In this document: positions 34,701 to 43,323 of the stretch, piece by piece | Numbering within the stretch: the first letter of the stretch is position 1 | How the letters are laid out: each line of letters starts with the position of its first letter | DNA from: Hydractinia symbiolongicarpus | Taxonomy: Eukaryota > Cnidaria > Hydrozoa > Anthoathecata > Hydractiniidae | DNA length: 64,000 bases | Assembly: GCF_029227915.1 (NCBI RefSeq) | Contig: NC_079882.1 | Coordinates: 27,890,001-27,954,000 of the forward strand | Direction: 5' to 3' | The notes under the pieces: generated by a model | Told to the model about the DNA's origin: nothing | The model's database searches: none | The model's input: the letters and a program-made list of their open reading frames with translations, nothing else | Position numbers and translations under genes: made by a program

Positions 34701-37700
34701 GGGGTGTAGGGATGGTTCACAGTTTAGGTTGACTCTGATAACGACTGAAAATATCCATTTTGTAGTGTCCAGACTGTCTGAAAATTTTTTTCTCGCATAA
34801 TTTTTAATATGGGAAAAATCGTGACATAAAGAGCGATAAAAATTGTTAGTCTCCAATTTGGAGAATTAGAATCATTAGTTAATGCTCAACATGTTATATC
34901 AATCAAAGCTAAGTTTGAGATCAAGTCATTCTCTTTGTGACTTTTTGCGTTGTTGAAACTAAATAGAAGCCCTGGTTATTAGTTCTTTGATAAGCCGGGG
35001 TCTACTTTATTTCATTTCGTTATATCTTAGTATGCTATTTGTTTTTTATTTATAATTGAGAAAGAACAGCTATGGTTAAGATTTTTTTTGAAAAATAACT
35101 GTTGTTATTCAAAACAAAACAAAAAAGAAATTAAGAAGCCTAAAATTTAAATAGCTACGCCTTTTTAATTATGAACCCCAGTCCACTTTGTGATCCGTTC
35201 CATTGTTGAATGCAACAAAGTTCTAGCGATGACGGCGTGTTTGGTGGAAGATCTAATGTAATGGTGGCCATTTTTAAGGAGGTTTGCAGGTCGTTTTTGA
35301 ATCTTTTTGTTTTCTTAAAAAAATCTTTTTTGTGTGTTTTTTATATGTTTGCGTGTTAAGATAAAAATACTGTCACGAATTCTAGCCATGTAAAAATCTT
35401 AAGCAAACCAATTTTAAGATTTTGACTACAAACGTAGATTTTGCTCTAGCTGGCTAGATAACTCTCCTAACTTATTGCTATTCTTTTGAAGGCTTTTATG
35501 TTTGGTTTGTCTAGCTACAGTAGCTGTTTATTTGCATTTGGCTAAAAAGTGAAAGTAGCCAAATGCAGTTTGGCTACATAAAAAATCTTGATAACTCTTA
35601 TGGTAAATGCAGTAAGGTCGCTACACCTTTTATTCTACAAAACATATTTATTGAGTGATAGATATAGCTGATCGGGGTAAAAACGGGCTCTTTCCTGTGT
35701 TTTATTTAAACCGAAGTTGCAATAAAGTTTTATTGGAAAAAGCTATTATGCCTATACGGATAGACAACATGGTTTACCTGTACCGAGCGCCTAACCTGGT
35801 GTCACAATTATTTCTTGAACTTTCATGGGGACTTTTCCTTCAAAATAAACAATGTTGCATGATTGTATTTGCTTTAACAGGGTAAAAAGAGGTTGTAAAC
35901 TTAGCAATAATTTTTAAATTTTGCATAACGTTTCAACAAAAAAAATTTTTTTGATTATTTTTGCTGCACAGGGTAACAGCGGGATGTTTTCTTTGAGTTT
36001 ATTTAAATTGATACATATAGGATATTTTTTGATCAAGGGTATTACGGTTATACACACATGTAACATGATATACCTGTACTAAGCGCTCAAACGAAGCAAC
36101 ATTTATTTTTGAACTTTCACCGAAAACATTTTCCCAAAAATAAAAACGTTTGGCAGCCTGGTTTTTCGATGACAGGTGAAAAACCGGAACCAGTGTTTAT
36201 TTTAGTTTAAGTTGCCAGAAAGTTATTTTTTGAAAAATATATATTACACCTGAAACACCGTAATGTTGTGTGCGCTCTACTCGATTTACGACATGCTGCA
36301 TAGCTGTACTAAAGCGCTTTACCTGAATGTGTGGCACAGTTTACGGTTCTTAATAATCGCTCTACTGCGTTTTCAACGCTGGTTAACAAATTTACTTGTG
36401 GCTTAACCGGGAGATTTATTGCCGAATCCTTCGCTTTTTCCTTAATAATATGTTTGCGCGCGAGAAAAACGTCGTGGATTTATTCACGGGCTACCATCTC
36501 TTCAATAATAGCCGTATTTTGTCTATCCGAAGGGAAACGTCGGGTTTGTGGGCAAACGAAATAGCGTTAATTTAAAGACGGCCAACCCCTTGGAATATTC
36601 CACAGACTAACGACTAGTCTACAATAAAGTTGATCACTCTTAATAAATTGCTGACACAGCCAAACTCTTTATTGAATAAAATAGAGTGTGAATGTGTGCG
36701 ACTTCAGTCCTACTATCCCAATCCCCCGTCCCCTAAAAGACTACCTGTGGCACTGTACTTGTTTTGTTGAAGAACTATAATGTCGGTCAGAAAAGTATGT
36801 GTGTTTGGAAATAGAGATACTTAATAAAGATACTTACTTAAATTTCCAAAGAGGTTATACTAAAGGAAACAAGCAGTTCTTATTCAAAAAACTCTTACCA
36901 TCTTCTCCAGTTTTCACAACAATTGGATCACTATGTGGACCGATACCGACAACAGTTGCTGCGCCCACAGCAATCTCATAATCAGTGTAGCTTTTTAAAT
37001 TATCAATATCAACTTTAAAGATACTGCTGTTGACGGACATCTCAGTATAATTGTTTTCCCCAATTAATTTGTAATAAATATAGTATTTGAATGGGTAACC
37101 ACGCCAGTTATCGACTTCCGTAATCTTTTTCCAACTTACTCTGACGGAATATGTACCAGTATCAGTGGCAGTTACATTTTTTGTGTATTTTCGGGGTACT
37201 AGAAAAAAAATAATTACATTTTTTCTATAAAAGCTATAAAATGAGATACTTAATAGAGATACTTAATAGAGATACTTACTTAAATTTCCAAAGACATTAT
37301 ACTAAAGGAAACAAGTAGTTCTTATTCAATAAACTCTTACCATCTTCTCCAGTTTTCACAACAATTGAATCACTATGTGGACCGATACCGACAACAGTTG
37401 CTGCGGCCACAGAAATCTCATAATCAGTGTAGCTTTTTAAATTATCAATATCAACTTTAAAGATACTGCTGTTGACGGACATCTCGGTATAATTGTTTTC
37501 CCCAATTAATTTGTAATAAACATAGTATTTGAATGGGTAACCACGCCAGTTATCGACTTCCGTAATCTCTTTCCAACTTACTCTGACGGAATATGTACCA
37601 GTATCAGTGGCAGTTACATTTTTTGTGTATTTTCGGGGTACTAGAGAAAAATAATTACATTTTTTCTATAAAAACTATAAAATGAGGCTGAACAAGAAAG

Positions 37701-40700
37701 CAATCTGTTATGGCTAATTTTCTTTCTTTTTTTTCTATTAAATAATTTTTTTTTGCATATACTTGTGAAAACTATTAATTCCAATGTAAGTTAAAAGACA
37801 GGTTTTACCGCTGTAGATAACACTCTTGAATTAAGGATGAACCCCGAAATTTTAGTTATAACTCTTACTATATTCCCCAGACTTTCCAGATATCTCATCG
37901 TAATCCGTGCAATAATATGTTCCATTTTTAGCTCCCAATTGAAATGTGTAGTCAGTGAAATAATTTAGATTGCAGATTTCATGCTCAGTCACCACTCCAG
38001 TAGTAACATTTCTATAATCTTTATTACTATCATTTGAGTTATAGTAGTGTATCTCATAGCCTTGAAGGTATTTAATAACCATGGTGTTGGGAATGTGCGT
38101 CCATTTTACATTGATGCATGTTGAGTTAGTTGCATTTGCAGACAAGAGTGTCGGTTTACTGGAAGGAACTAAACGTACAAACAATATTTATGTAGAAAAA
38201 ATTCCTGATCAGTTATTTGTGTTATGAACTATTTTTATCCTTATTGTTAATATTCCAAATATTTTTACAGGATATCCACTTAAGTGCTGTAAAAACTATT
38301 GTCCATATGGGTCCTGTGTTCTAAATGCTAAACATGCCGCACTGTGAACCGAACGGGCCTTGTATTTACAAAGAGAACTCCAACCACAAGGCAACGCGCC
38401 GCACGAAACTTGTAAACTTGTTAAGAGAATTTTGTTCCTCGGATATGTTTTTTTGCTTTTGTCATCACTGGTGTGAAAGACGTATCTGTATTCTTGGGTG
38501 GTTTGGGCGGTTTTCTTTAAAAGCTGTTAGGTAAGTGAGAACGGATTAACTTCGTGTGTCAGATTAATATTTAAAAGCTTTATTTAACTAAAAACGGGTA
38601 AAATTATGGAAATTTGGAATGCCATGTTTTTTTTTCATTTTTACTTCAGGCAGGACTTAAGCTATAATTTCGAACGAAAAAGTATAACATATATTTTTTT
38701 TCATTTATTTAAACGGATGAAAAGCACCTGCCATTTTAACATCAGTAAAAAAGAAGAGAAAACGAACAAACTGCGTAAAACTTGACTTACGACTTAGAAG
38801 CTTATCACACATTGTTAAGCATTGTTGATTCATTTTACAATAGCTCTTTTCATAAAACATTGAAATATAAATTAAGATTATCGGCATTTTTTTTATGTTT
38901 AAAAAATACCAGTTGTCACGAGAAAAAAATGAAATGAAAAAGTTTTTCATTCCTCACCGCGAAAAAAAATAAAGTGATAGACTAAGAATTTCTCGATGAA
39001 TTTTATCGCGATATGTGTCCGTTTAGAGTTACCGCAAATCGATGGACACCAAGGTTTAGGCAGCTAAAATATCTGCATAGGTTTAAAGAACGAAAGAAAA
39101 TATACGGCATAATAAATGAGGTATGTGCAATGAGTAGTTTATCATTAGCACGAAAAGTATTTTTTGAAGAATAAAACGGTCTTTGAAATATACGTAATTC
39201 AAGAGAAGTCGTTCAAAAATTCTACAGTATATCGAAATACAACGCATGTTAAGTGGAGGAACGTTTACTCTCTTAATTAAACACTTCTTTGATAATTTAG
39301 ATAAATTAAGAATTAACAATTACCGAACCGAATTAGATGTATTACTTTGTTCGCCGGTTTAACTTTTGAGTTGGATGATTTTTTAAAAGCTACAAAATTA
39401 GTTTAGCTTCGGGGAATTTTTATCACTATTCTTAGTTATTAAAAAAATGAATTTTTGGTCCATTTAGTAAAAATTTAAATTTAGGAATTTCCCGCCAAAT
39501 ATGAGATGTTTTTGTAATAATTTGCACTCCGAATATTAAGAACTGCTTTCTGTATTAAATATTGCATTCTGCAAAGAACATACTGCAAATCACGTTCTAG
39601 ATATTTTTCGTGCAAATTATGTATACCTTACTCCTTTTAGCCAATCACTTTCAAAAAGATTTTTCTGTTAAAGATAAACAGCTTTATCTCGCCTGCTATT
39701 AACTTTTCGGTCGCTTTATTAAGCGTAAGTTTAATAAAACAGCTCCAGGAACATACTCTTAAAATCGACTTTATAAATTAAGAAATCCAGTGACTTATTT
39801 GGTACATAAAAGTAGCTCTTTAAGCCAGGCGGAAAGATTTACCGTTACAGAAATAAAAACAAATCCAATAAAAATCTCCATGTTCTTTTAATCAATGCCC
39901 ACAGTTGTTAGAAGAAATGTATGAAGAGGGAGAAAAGAATGCTATTATTCGTGACCATATAATTTGGTTTAAAGACATCTTACCATAGCTGCAATTGTAT
40001 ACCACTTCAGCATATTTATAAATGCCTTCGCATGGATCACCAAAATCATCATTCGATGCTTTTATACTACAACTCTGCTTGTTATTGCAATTATCTAATT
40101 TTTTCAATATTCGTAATGATGTACAATGCTGATCTTTGCCACGTCCAGGGCAAACATTTTTACTTCTTCTACCATAAAAGGCATCAATTATCTTTATTAC
40201 TCCACCTGGTGAGCAATTTATGGTCGTGCTGTGTTTTTCACAAATGACCTCTAAAACGTAACAACATCACAATATGGTCAATTAGCGTGTGAAGAAGAAA
40301 AAATTGCGATAAAAAAAGGATTTTGTTTTGATTACCGTGTTTCGTCCAATTAACGCTAGGACTTCTATTTGCGCTGCCCTATAATAAGCACCCTCCCCGT
40401 TCAAGAAAAACGGTTTTAAAAGCGCTGCTCACTAATCCCTGACACCTTATAATCAACGAAGTACCTGGAAATGCTACAAAAATAGTGATAAGAAGAACAA
40501 AAAGATGGTTTTACAAAACGCAATATGTTCTTTAGCTTTTAGATATTTTTTCAATTTTCAAAATTTTTTCAAGAAAATAGTAACTTCACAATTTCCTTAA
40601 ACTTATGCTTTTATGTAAGTTCAAAGAAAGTAAAAAGTTCTTTTCGTTTCTTTAGTTTATTATCCAAGGTTTCAGCGATATTGACACTTTATGGTGTATT

Positions 40701-41452
40701 ATTATGTCGTGTCATAATCTTAAGAGGAGAAAGAGAGAACAAATCATAACAAATTCGTTGGGTTTTTTTGTTTTTTTTATTAGCACCGACCTAGAGGTGC
40801 CCTCAATTAGTGTCGCACGATTTGTAACAATGTTTTAAATTAGCGCTGGGGGCGCTAAAAACGACATTAATACAAGCAGAATTGGGTGCAGAACTTTTTT
40901 AACCTGTGTACTAATAAAAGTATATGGTGATTCTCTATTTGATGATCTTCTAACCTCGCAAGCGACATAGAAAAATAAAATTTTGCTCTATGTTTCCTGT
41001 CAAAATAAATCAATAAATTATCGTGATTTTTTTGAGTAGCGACAACTTTTTAATATTGCTGCTTAGGTAACAAAAAAGCGGGAGGGGGGGGGGGGGGGAG
41101 GGAGGAGGGGCTAATTAATAGGAAAGTGCAACAGCTTAGTACGTTCTTATGAGTACATATCCTTCTAATGTAACTTCCACTGTTTTTTATTGATTTGCAT
41201 TGTTTGACAGTGTTGAAAACTTTTGTTAGCAATCAGATTAACACAAGATTTAAGCCTGCTTAATAAATAAGAAAAACAATTTTTTAAGGGTGTAGGTTGT
41301 CTGTCTTACCAAGTTGCAAAGATCAGTGCTGCTGAAGTAATACTAATCGGAATCACAACAAGATAATGGTTCTGATAAATCTTACCTGTACAATTGCATT
41401 CAACAGCCGCACACATGCAGGTCAAAAGAAGAAGAAACAGGGTAAACTTCAT
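22055..41452 (-). CDS. Gene B: SUEL lectin + 8 FN3 + glutamate-receptor-like K+ channel
   Basis: Proposed exons: 41452-41386 (signal peptide), 40250-39984 (lectin), 38168-37869, 37640-37341, 37198-36899, 34218-33919 (FN3-1 to FN3-4, each exactly 300 nt), 33764-33587 + 28584-28451 (FN3-5), 28345-28096 + 27988-27840 (FN3-6), 27033-26743 (FN3-7), 25839-25534 (FN3-8), 25069-24579 (S1, M1), 24434-24340 and 24237-24078 (pore, M3), 23960-23894, 23109-22808 (S2), 22753-22484 (M4), 22395-22055 (tail). Phases match at every junction up to 22808. The next join, at 22808/22753, is off by one. Protein about 1.5 kaa: ectodomain, then an iGluR-like core with filter TTVGYGD. The likely role is a surface-anchored, ligand-gated K+-selective channel. 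Least certain: FN3-8 to S1 (acceptor at 25070) and donor 23894. If the FN3-8 join is wrong, the channel is a separate gene starting near 25130. Confidence 0.65.
22808..23109 (-). CDS. Channel exon: main part of S2
   Basis: YMLPVRNVSTVIDKLYRSYE, SVKYALVDRYVAETLKHNIS, FNVPTDFGVAAFGEMEKLKV, NAYISHAAIEELFK. The order A-D-(Y) followed by F-G-V-A resembles the second lobe of periplasmic-binding-protein/iGluR ligand domains. It ends AAG|GTATCA. The start is chosen at acceptor CTCAG (23110-23111). Confidence 0.7.
23894..23960 (-). CDS. Channel exon: start of S2
   Basis: After acceptor CTCTTAG the frame reads ILALYGTSEYAYGKKNAKDF DK, like the G-[TS] start of S2 after M3 in iGluRs. The proposed donor C|GTTGGT is weak but gives a phase match to the next exon. 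Without it the frame ends shortly in a TAA, which would make a short isoform lacking most of S2 and M4. Confidence 0.6.
24078..24434 (-). CDS. Channel exons: K+-selective pore loop and M3
   Basis: Exon 24434-24340 reads RGLFEGLYLAVMTSTTVG and ends GG|GTAGGT. Exon 24237-24078 continues YGDKVPQTKRGRMYIVIW TLLG, LVLTGIVAGSLSSVLSVS, ending NLPEDK. The joined filter is TTVGYGD, the K+-channel signature, placed after M1 and before M3 as in the inverted pore of ionotropic glutamate receptors. Known precedents for a K+ filter in this family are cyanobacterial GluR0 and the bdelloid rotifer AvGluR1. The intron (24238-24339) splits the filter between Gly and Tyr. Confidence 0.88.
24579..25130 (-). CDS. 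Channel exon: S1 ligand-binding half and first TM (M1)
   Basis: Open frame with S1-like features: VPQAKLILNYMVYPPYVDYP, RPEGILIDLTEQMLLTCAYN, YGYSHIAIVTTPGFVLLEVP. This parallels the start of iGluR S1 (T..E.PYV...G...DL...). A long hydrophobic M1 follows (LLETLPLCGLFFLLNALFGV LFWIC, in two parts). It ends TGT|GTAAGT in phase 0. The start is unsettled. Acceptor TGTTTAG at 25070-25076 joins FN3-8 in phase. Alternatively Met at 25130 opens a separate gene, or a small exon is missing. No canonical S1 Arg-x-x motif for the amino-acid carboxylate stands out, so the ligand is unknown. Confidence 0.75.
25534..25839 (-). CDS. Gene B FN3 domain 8
   Basis: FPKAYPLNLTATSYHYPHSS, LIQWNHL, FKAGYTIFFS, LSDLDVYSSYRVRIAARTNA, GVGITSDYVIM. 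The exon ends ATGC|GTAAGT (phase 1), which joins in frame to the ligand-binding exon at 25069 (C|AA). Confidence 0.85.
26191..26485 (+). mobile_element. tRNA-derived SINE, copy 1
   Basis: The tRNA-like head has a D-arm (TTGTGGTAGAGC, A box), an anticodon-like loop CTCCAAT and a B box (GGTTCAAATCC). An unrelated body follows: GAGACTATAAAAGTGTG, CCTTTCTGCTTAATG, AGCATGAGAA and so on, ending in GTAATAATAATC. It aligns through its length with 31287-31010 on the other strand. It lies in the intron between FN3-8 and FN3-7, antisense to gene B. The anticodon stem has a mismatch, so it is not a functional tRNA. Confidence 0.8.
26743..27033 (-). CDS. Gene B FN3 domain 7
   Basis: TPSMSAYNFTCKAVSHSSLL, LQWKHSPPAFLEGIRTIYKI, LKPSTTYTVWITAFTNAGEG, EPTTKINCTTSE. 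It is a standard FN3 fold in a single phase 1-1 exon. Confidence 0.87.
27840..28345 (-). CDS. Gene B FN3 domain 6 (two exons) with RRRR site
   Basis: Exon 28345-28096 reads VAVMPPPNIRAIPHKSNKIE, VFWDLPL, VPGIIRTYTIRLQ, then a loop STPSRRRRDTS and a Cys pair (CLVCCEDQYC). Exon 27988-27840 supplies the rest (TVHGANSTSFNITGLRGDTV, YNISVSVNTKFAG). The domain is about 133 residues long against about 100 usual, the excess being the basic/Cys loop. RRRR|D fits a furin-type cleavage site. Confidence 0.8.
28451..28584 (-). CDS. Gene B FN3 domain 5, second half
   Basis: FTGKQFSYKATDLAYFTQYT, ISIACFNSEGVSDFTQIVVT, ending TEEEG. Using acceptor GTTTAG at 28585-28586, the AA left over from the previous exon completes an Asn codon and the domain reads through without a gap. 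Confidence 0.8.
28590..30160. other. Part of the FN3-5 intron of gene B
   Basis: AT-rich intronic sequence, possibly including more of the Harbinger-like element (29300-30100 is less AT-rich), but no domain can be named. No RNA gene is seen. Confidence 0.4.
30164..30376 (+). pseudogene. PIF/Harbinger-like transposase fragment
   Basis: An open segment ASSEPRRSIADRFDVTETTM, LGIFHQDSKAIMHCL, SINEVANAFLKHMG resembles the helix-turn-helix region of Harbinger transposases (S.RSIADRFGVS.ST....V..V..AI.....I.WP...E....F....G.P...GAID). No catalytic DDE region is seen and flanking sequence has stops. It sits in the 5-kb FN3-5 intron of gene B. Confidence 0.45.
31010..31287 (-). mobile_element. tRNA-derived SINE, copy 2
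   Basis: On the minus strand: TTCCAGTGCGGGAAGTCTTG, AGTTCAAACCCC (B box), then GAGACTATAAAAGTATG, CCTTTCTGCTTAGC, GCATGAGAAG, GCTTTAAATG, GAACCAC, and a tail TATATAATAATAAAG. It has the same head and body as copy 1 but is clearly diverged and lacks the first part of the tRNA head. It lies in the intron that splits FN3-5. Confidence 0.8.
31290..33580. other. Remainder of the FN3-5 intron; no supported gene
   Basis: No exon, domain or partnered repeat recognised. Short frames at 32358-32637 overlap on both strands and look like chance. Confidence 0.4.
33587..33764 (-). CDS. Gene B FN3 domain 5, first half
   Basis: IPLLPPANLSGYNTSSTSIY, LSWEDISEEAWAGVIGDFKL, ending KDIMRA in phase 2 (AA|GTAAGT). 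The second half of this domain sits 5 kb downstream at 28451-28584; the intron between them holds a Harbinger-like scrap and a SINE. Confidence 0.82.
33919..34218 (-). CDS. Gene B FN3 domain 4
   Basis: 300-nt phase 1-1 exon: VPIGPPQALSGDFNDSRSIK, VNWSEV, LDTYTLYNVTVAAYTKIGLG, PASSPVTVRTGAG. It is a textbook FN3 fold with WSEV and the Tyr-corner region. It splices at A|GTACGT to FN3-5. Confidence 0.87.
34225..36820. other. Intron between FN3-4 and FN3-3 of gene B, with degenerate tandem repeat
   Basis: About 2.7 kb without exons. The right half (about 35650-36400) holds three diverged copies of one unit marked by ACATGGTTTACCTGTACCGA, ACATGATATACCTGTACTAA and ACATGCTGCATAGCTGTACT, each followed by GCGC, at about 35768, 36064 and 36291. 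Confidence 0.5.
36829..37685 (-). repeat. 442-bp tandem duplication carrying an FN3 exon
   Basis: 36829-37245 and 37271-37685 are near-identical, including intron flanks on both sides (for example CTTACTTAAATTTCCAAAG and TAATTACATTTTTTCTATAA). Exon borders are offset by exactly 442 nt. Differences are few, among them the P/S and G/A changes in the C-terminal third of the domain. Confidence 0.9.
36899..38168 (-). CDS. Gene B FN3 domains 1-3 (three 300-nt exons)
   Basis: Exons 37869-38168, 37341-37640 and 36899-37198 each encode one FN3 domain (VPSSKPTLLSANATNSTCIN...; PRKYTKNVTATDTGTYSVRV...). The conserved Trp (VKW/VSW) and the LxxYTxYxxxVxAAT strand are visible. FN3-2 and FN3-3 are almost identical, the product of a recent 442-bp tandem duplication. 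All three exons are phase 1-1 and so can be duplicated without breaking the frame. Many N-x-S/T sequons point to an extracellular location. Confidence 0.88.
38180..39980. other. Intron between FN3-1 and the lectin exon of gene B
   Basis: 1.8 kb with no supported exon or repeat. The phase-1 donor at 39983 joins the phase-1 acceptor at 38169 directly. Confidence 0.5.
39984..40250 (-). CDS. Gene B exon 2: SUEL lectin domain
   Basis: One full SUEL-type lectin domain: EVICEKHSTTINC at the start, then VIKIIDAFYGRR, LKKLDNCNNKQSC and FGDPCEGIYKYAEVVYNC. It is about as long as the gene A lectin and clearly paralogous. It splices in phase 1 to FN3-1 (TAT G|TT CCT), giving a continuous YVPSSKP linker. 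Confidence 0.88.
41386..41452 (-). CDS. Gene B exon 1: signal peptide
   Basis: MKFTLFLLLLTCMCAAVECNC, a typical cleavable signal peptide ending in a phase-1 GT donor (ACAG|GTAAG). It parallels gene A exon 1 in length (67 nt), phase and sequence (MKF...CxxAVECNC). A TTTTTTAG acceptor-like string directly precedes the ATG. Confidence 0.85.
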
Positions 41453-42353
41453 CTAAAAAATTAAAAAGAAAATGACGAGAGTTAAAACAAACAAAAATGT
41501 AAGTTTTTATTTTGCATAAAATGCGTTAAATAATATCATTAATACATAAACAGACAACGCATAACTTATAATAAATATTACCTTAACTTTTTCTAAGCCA
41601 CTACAAACTGACTTGCTTACTTTTCTTTCGTTTAACTAGTTTGAAGTTCAGCACGATCATATATACAATATTTATCTTGCATAAATAAAATTACGTCTTT
41701 ACGTTTTTTCGCAAATACATAATTTATAATCACATCAATAAATAGAAAAGTTGTTGGTTCGACTGCTATTTTCGTTTACAACATGTAGCTAATATTTAAT
41801 GAATATTTTGTTGCTATGTTAGCCTGAGCATGCGTATGTAAAAATAATTTCTTCTTTCTTTTTTAAAATTAGATGGTAGGTATTTTACGTTATCTGACGT
41901 TGCCGGACTCTCACAAAGACCTAATACTGCACAGGACGGAAGGAATATAAAGATCTCTTTTTATAACCAATTCGTTAAGGAAACTACTTTTCAGCAAAAT
42001 TTTTTCTCAGGTTAACAACTAGAACCCTAGATATAGAGGACAAAGTTTACACTAAAAAAAAATTGGAAGAGAAACGGGAACATTTATCTTGTAAGAAGTT
42101 GAATTTTTTCGTTGCTTTTCCAAAGAGAATTGTTTTTTACTTCTTAAGATCTATGTGTTCACTTCAGATTCACCATTTTGAATTAATAATGTATTCGAAA
42201 GTGCGAAAACGCGTCACGCGGTTGCGTCTTGTTATTGCCTTCCCAGATTTTAAACGTCAACGAAAGTGTGTTTAGTCATAGAGAGCTGTGTATTTATATA
42301 CAATAAATCATGGATATCCAATATATGTATCGCATTTTTCTTTCATTTTCAGA

Positions 42354-42394
42354 TAAATTCGGATACCCAATATAGTATTGGGTATCCGAATTTA
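42354..42394. repeat. Perfect inverted repeat, 19-bp arms, 3-nt loop
   Basis: TAAATTCGGATACCCAATA (42354-42372) is exactly complementary to 42376-42394. A partial relative (TGGATATCCAATATA) lies about 45 bases upstream, suggesting duplication of the arm. Confidence 0.88.
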
Positions 42395-42680
42395 GCAAGA
42401 TGATTTAAGTTGTTGATTTTTTCTCAGTGATCTTTTCCATCGCCACTAGCTCGACTTTCGCGTAAGTCACTAAAGTCGAAAACCAATAGCCTTTCCGTTG
42501 CCTCTTTAAAACATGTCGTTTGTTTGCACTAATACGTACGGCGGCCGAATATGACCATTGGCTTAGCTAGGCTCTAAACCGCCGACAACCAACGGTTGTC
42601 CGGCGGGTATCCTTACAATTCCCCATGAACTGTCTGTGATGCTGGTGCTGAGACCATTTGCATGGAATACTTTCAACAGC

Positions 42681-42782
42681 CAAAAAGAAGTAGCAATGTA
42701 CGTTGCAAAGAATGAAGGAAAATTGCCAGCTCAAAAAGAAGTAGCAATGTACGTTGCAAAGAATGAAGGAAAATTGCCAGCT
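42681..42782 (+). repeat. 51-bp tandem duplication, two copies
   Basis: The unit starting CAAAAAGAAGTAGCAATGTA occurs at 42681 and again at 42732 without difference; a third start (CAAAAGAG) follows. In one frame it would encode a 17-residue repeat (QKEVAMYVAKNEGKLPA), but the open frame has no recognisable context, so I treat it as a repeat, not a gene. Confidence 0.85.
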
Positions 42783-43257
42783 CAAAAGAGTTTTAAAATA
42801 ATGAAAAACAAACCTGCATTTAAAAATTATTTTAGTAAAAAATTTTCTCGGTTTTCGTGAGATTTTTTTTTGACTTTTATAGCGATAATTCTTGCATGTT
42901 ATAGACACAAGTATTTAGGCACCCTTGTCTTCAGGGCCTATTGACCCCTTAGCTGTTATTACAGAGCTGTCAATAATGTATTTCCTGCGCTACTAAATTA
43001 ATCAATAAGGCAAAAAAATCCCTAGGAATAAGATCAGAGGCTCTTTAAATTCAAAAATCGTAGTAGTAGATATGATTGTATAAGTATTTTCTTGTATTGG
43101 TACAGCGAGTCAGCTATTTTCTTTTTTGTTTTTAATTGTTATTAAGGCCTAATATACTATTAAGTTAAAAAACGCAATCTCTTGGAAGCAATTACTAAAA
43201 ATTTAAAATCAATGTGGCTATTACAAAAGCTATCCCTAATAATGGAAGATATTTCAC

Positions 43258-43323
43258 CATTCTTGTCCCCAGAGCTTCTAGAGATAAACCTAAGATAATC
43301 TCCAAGCTCTGGGGACAAGAATG
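43258..43323. repeat. Perfect inverted repeat, 20-bp arms, 26-nt loop
   Basis: CATTCTTGTCCCCAGAGCTT (43258-43277) pairs exactly with 43304-43323. The loop is AT-rich. It is GC-richer than its surroundings. A miRNA-type hairpin or a short palindromic element are both possible. Confidence 0.88.

Noticed and set aside
42567-42908. Open frames on both strands across the 51-bp duplication
   Set aside because: No domain, no splice context, and the frame is created by the repeated unit itself.
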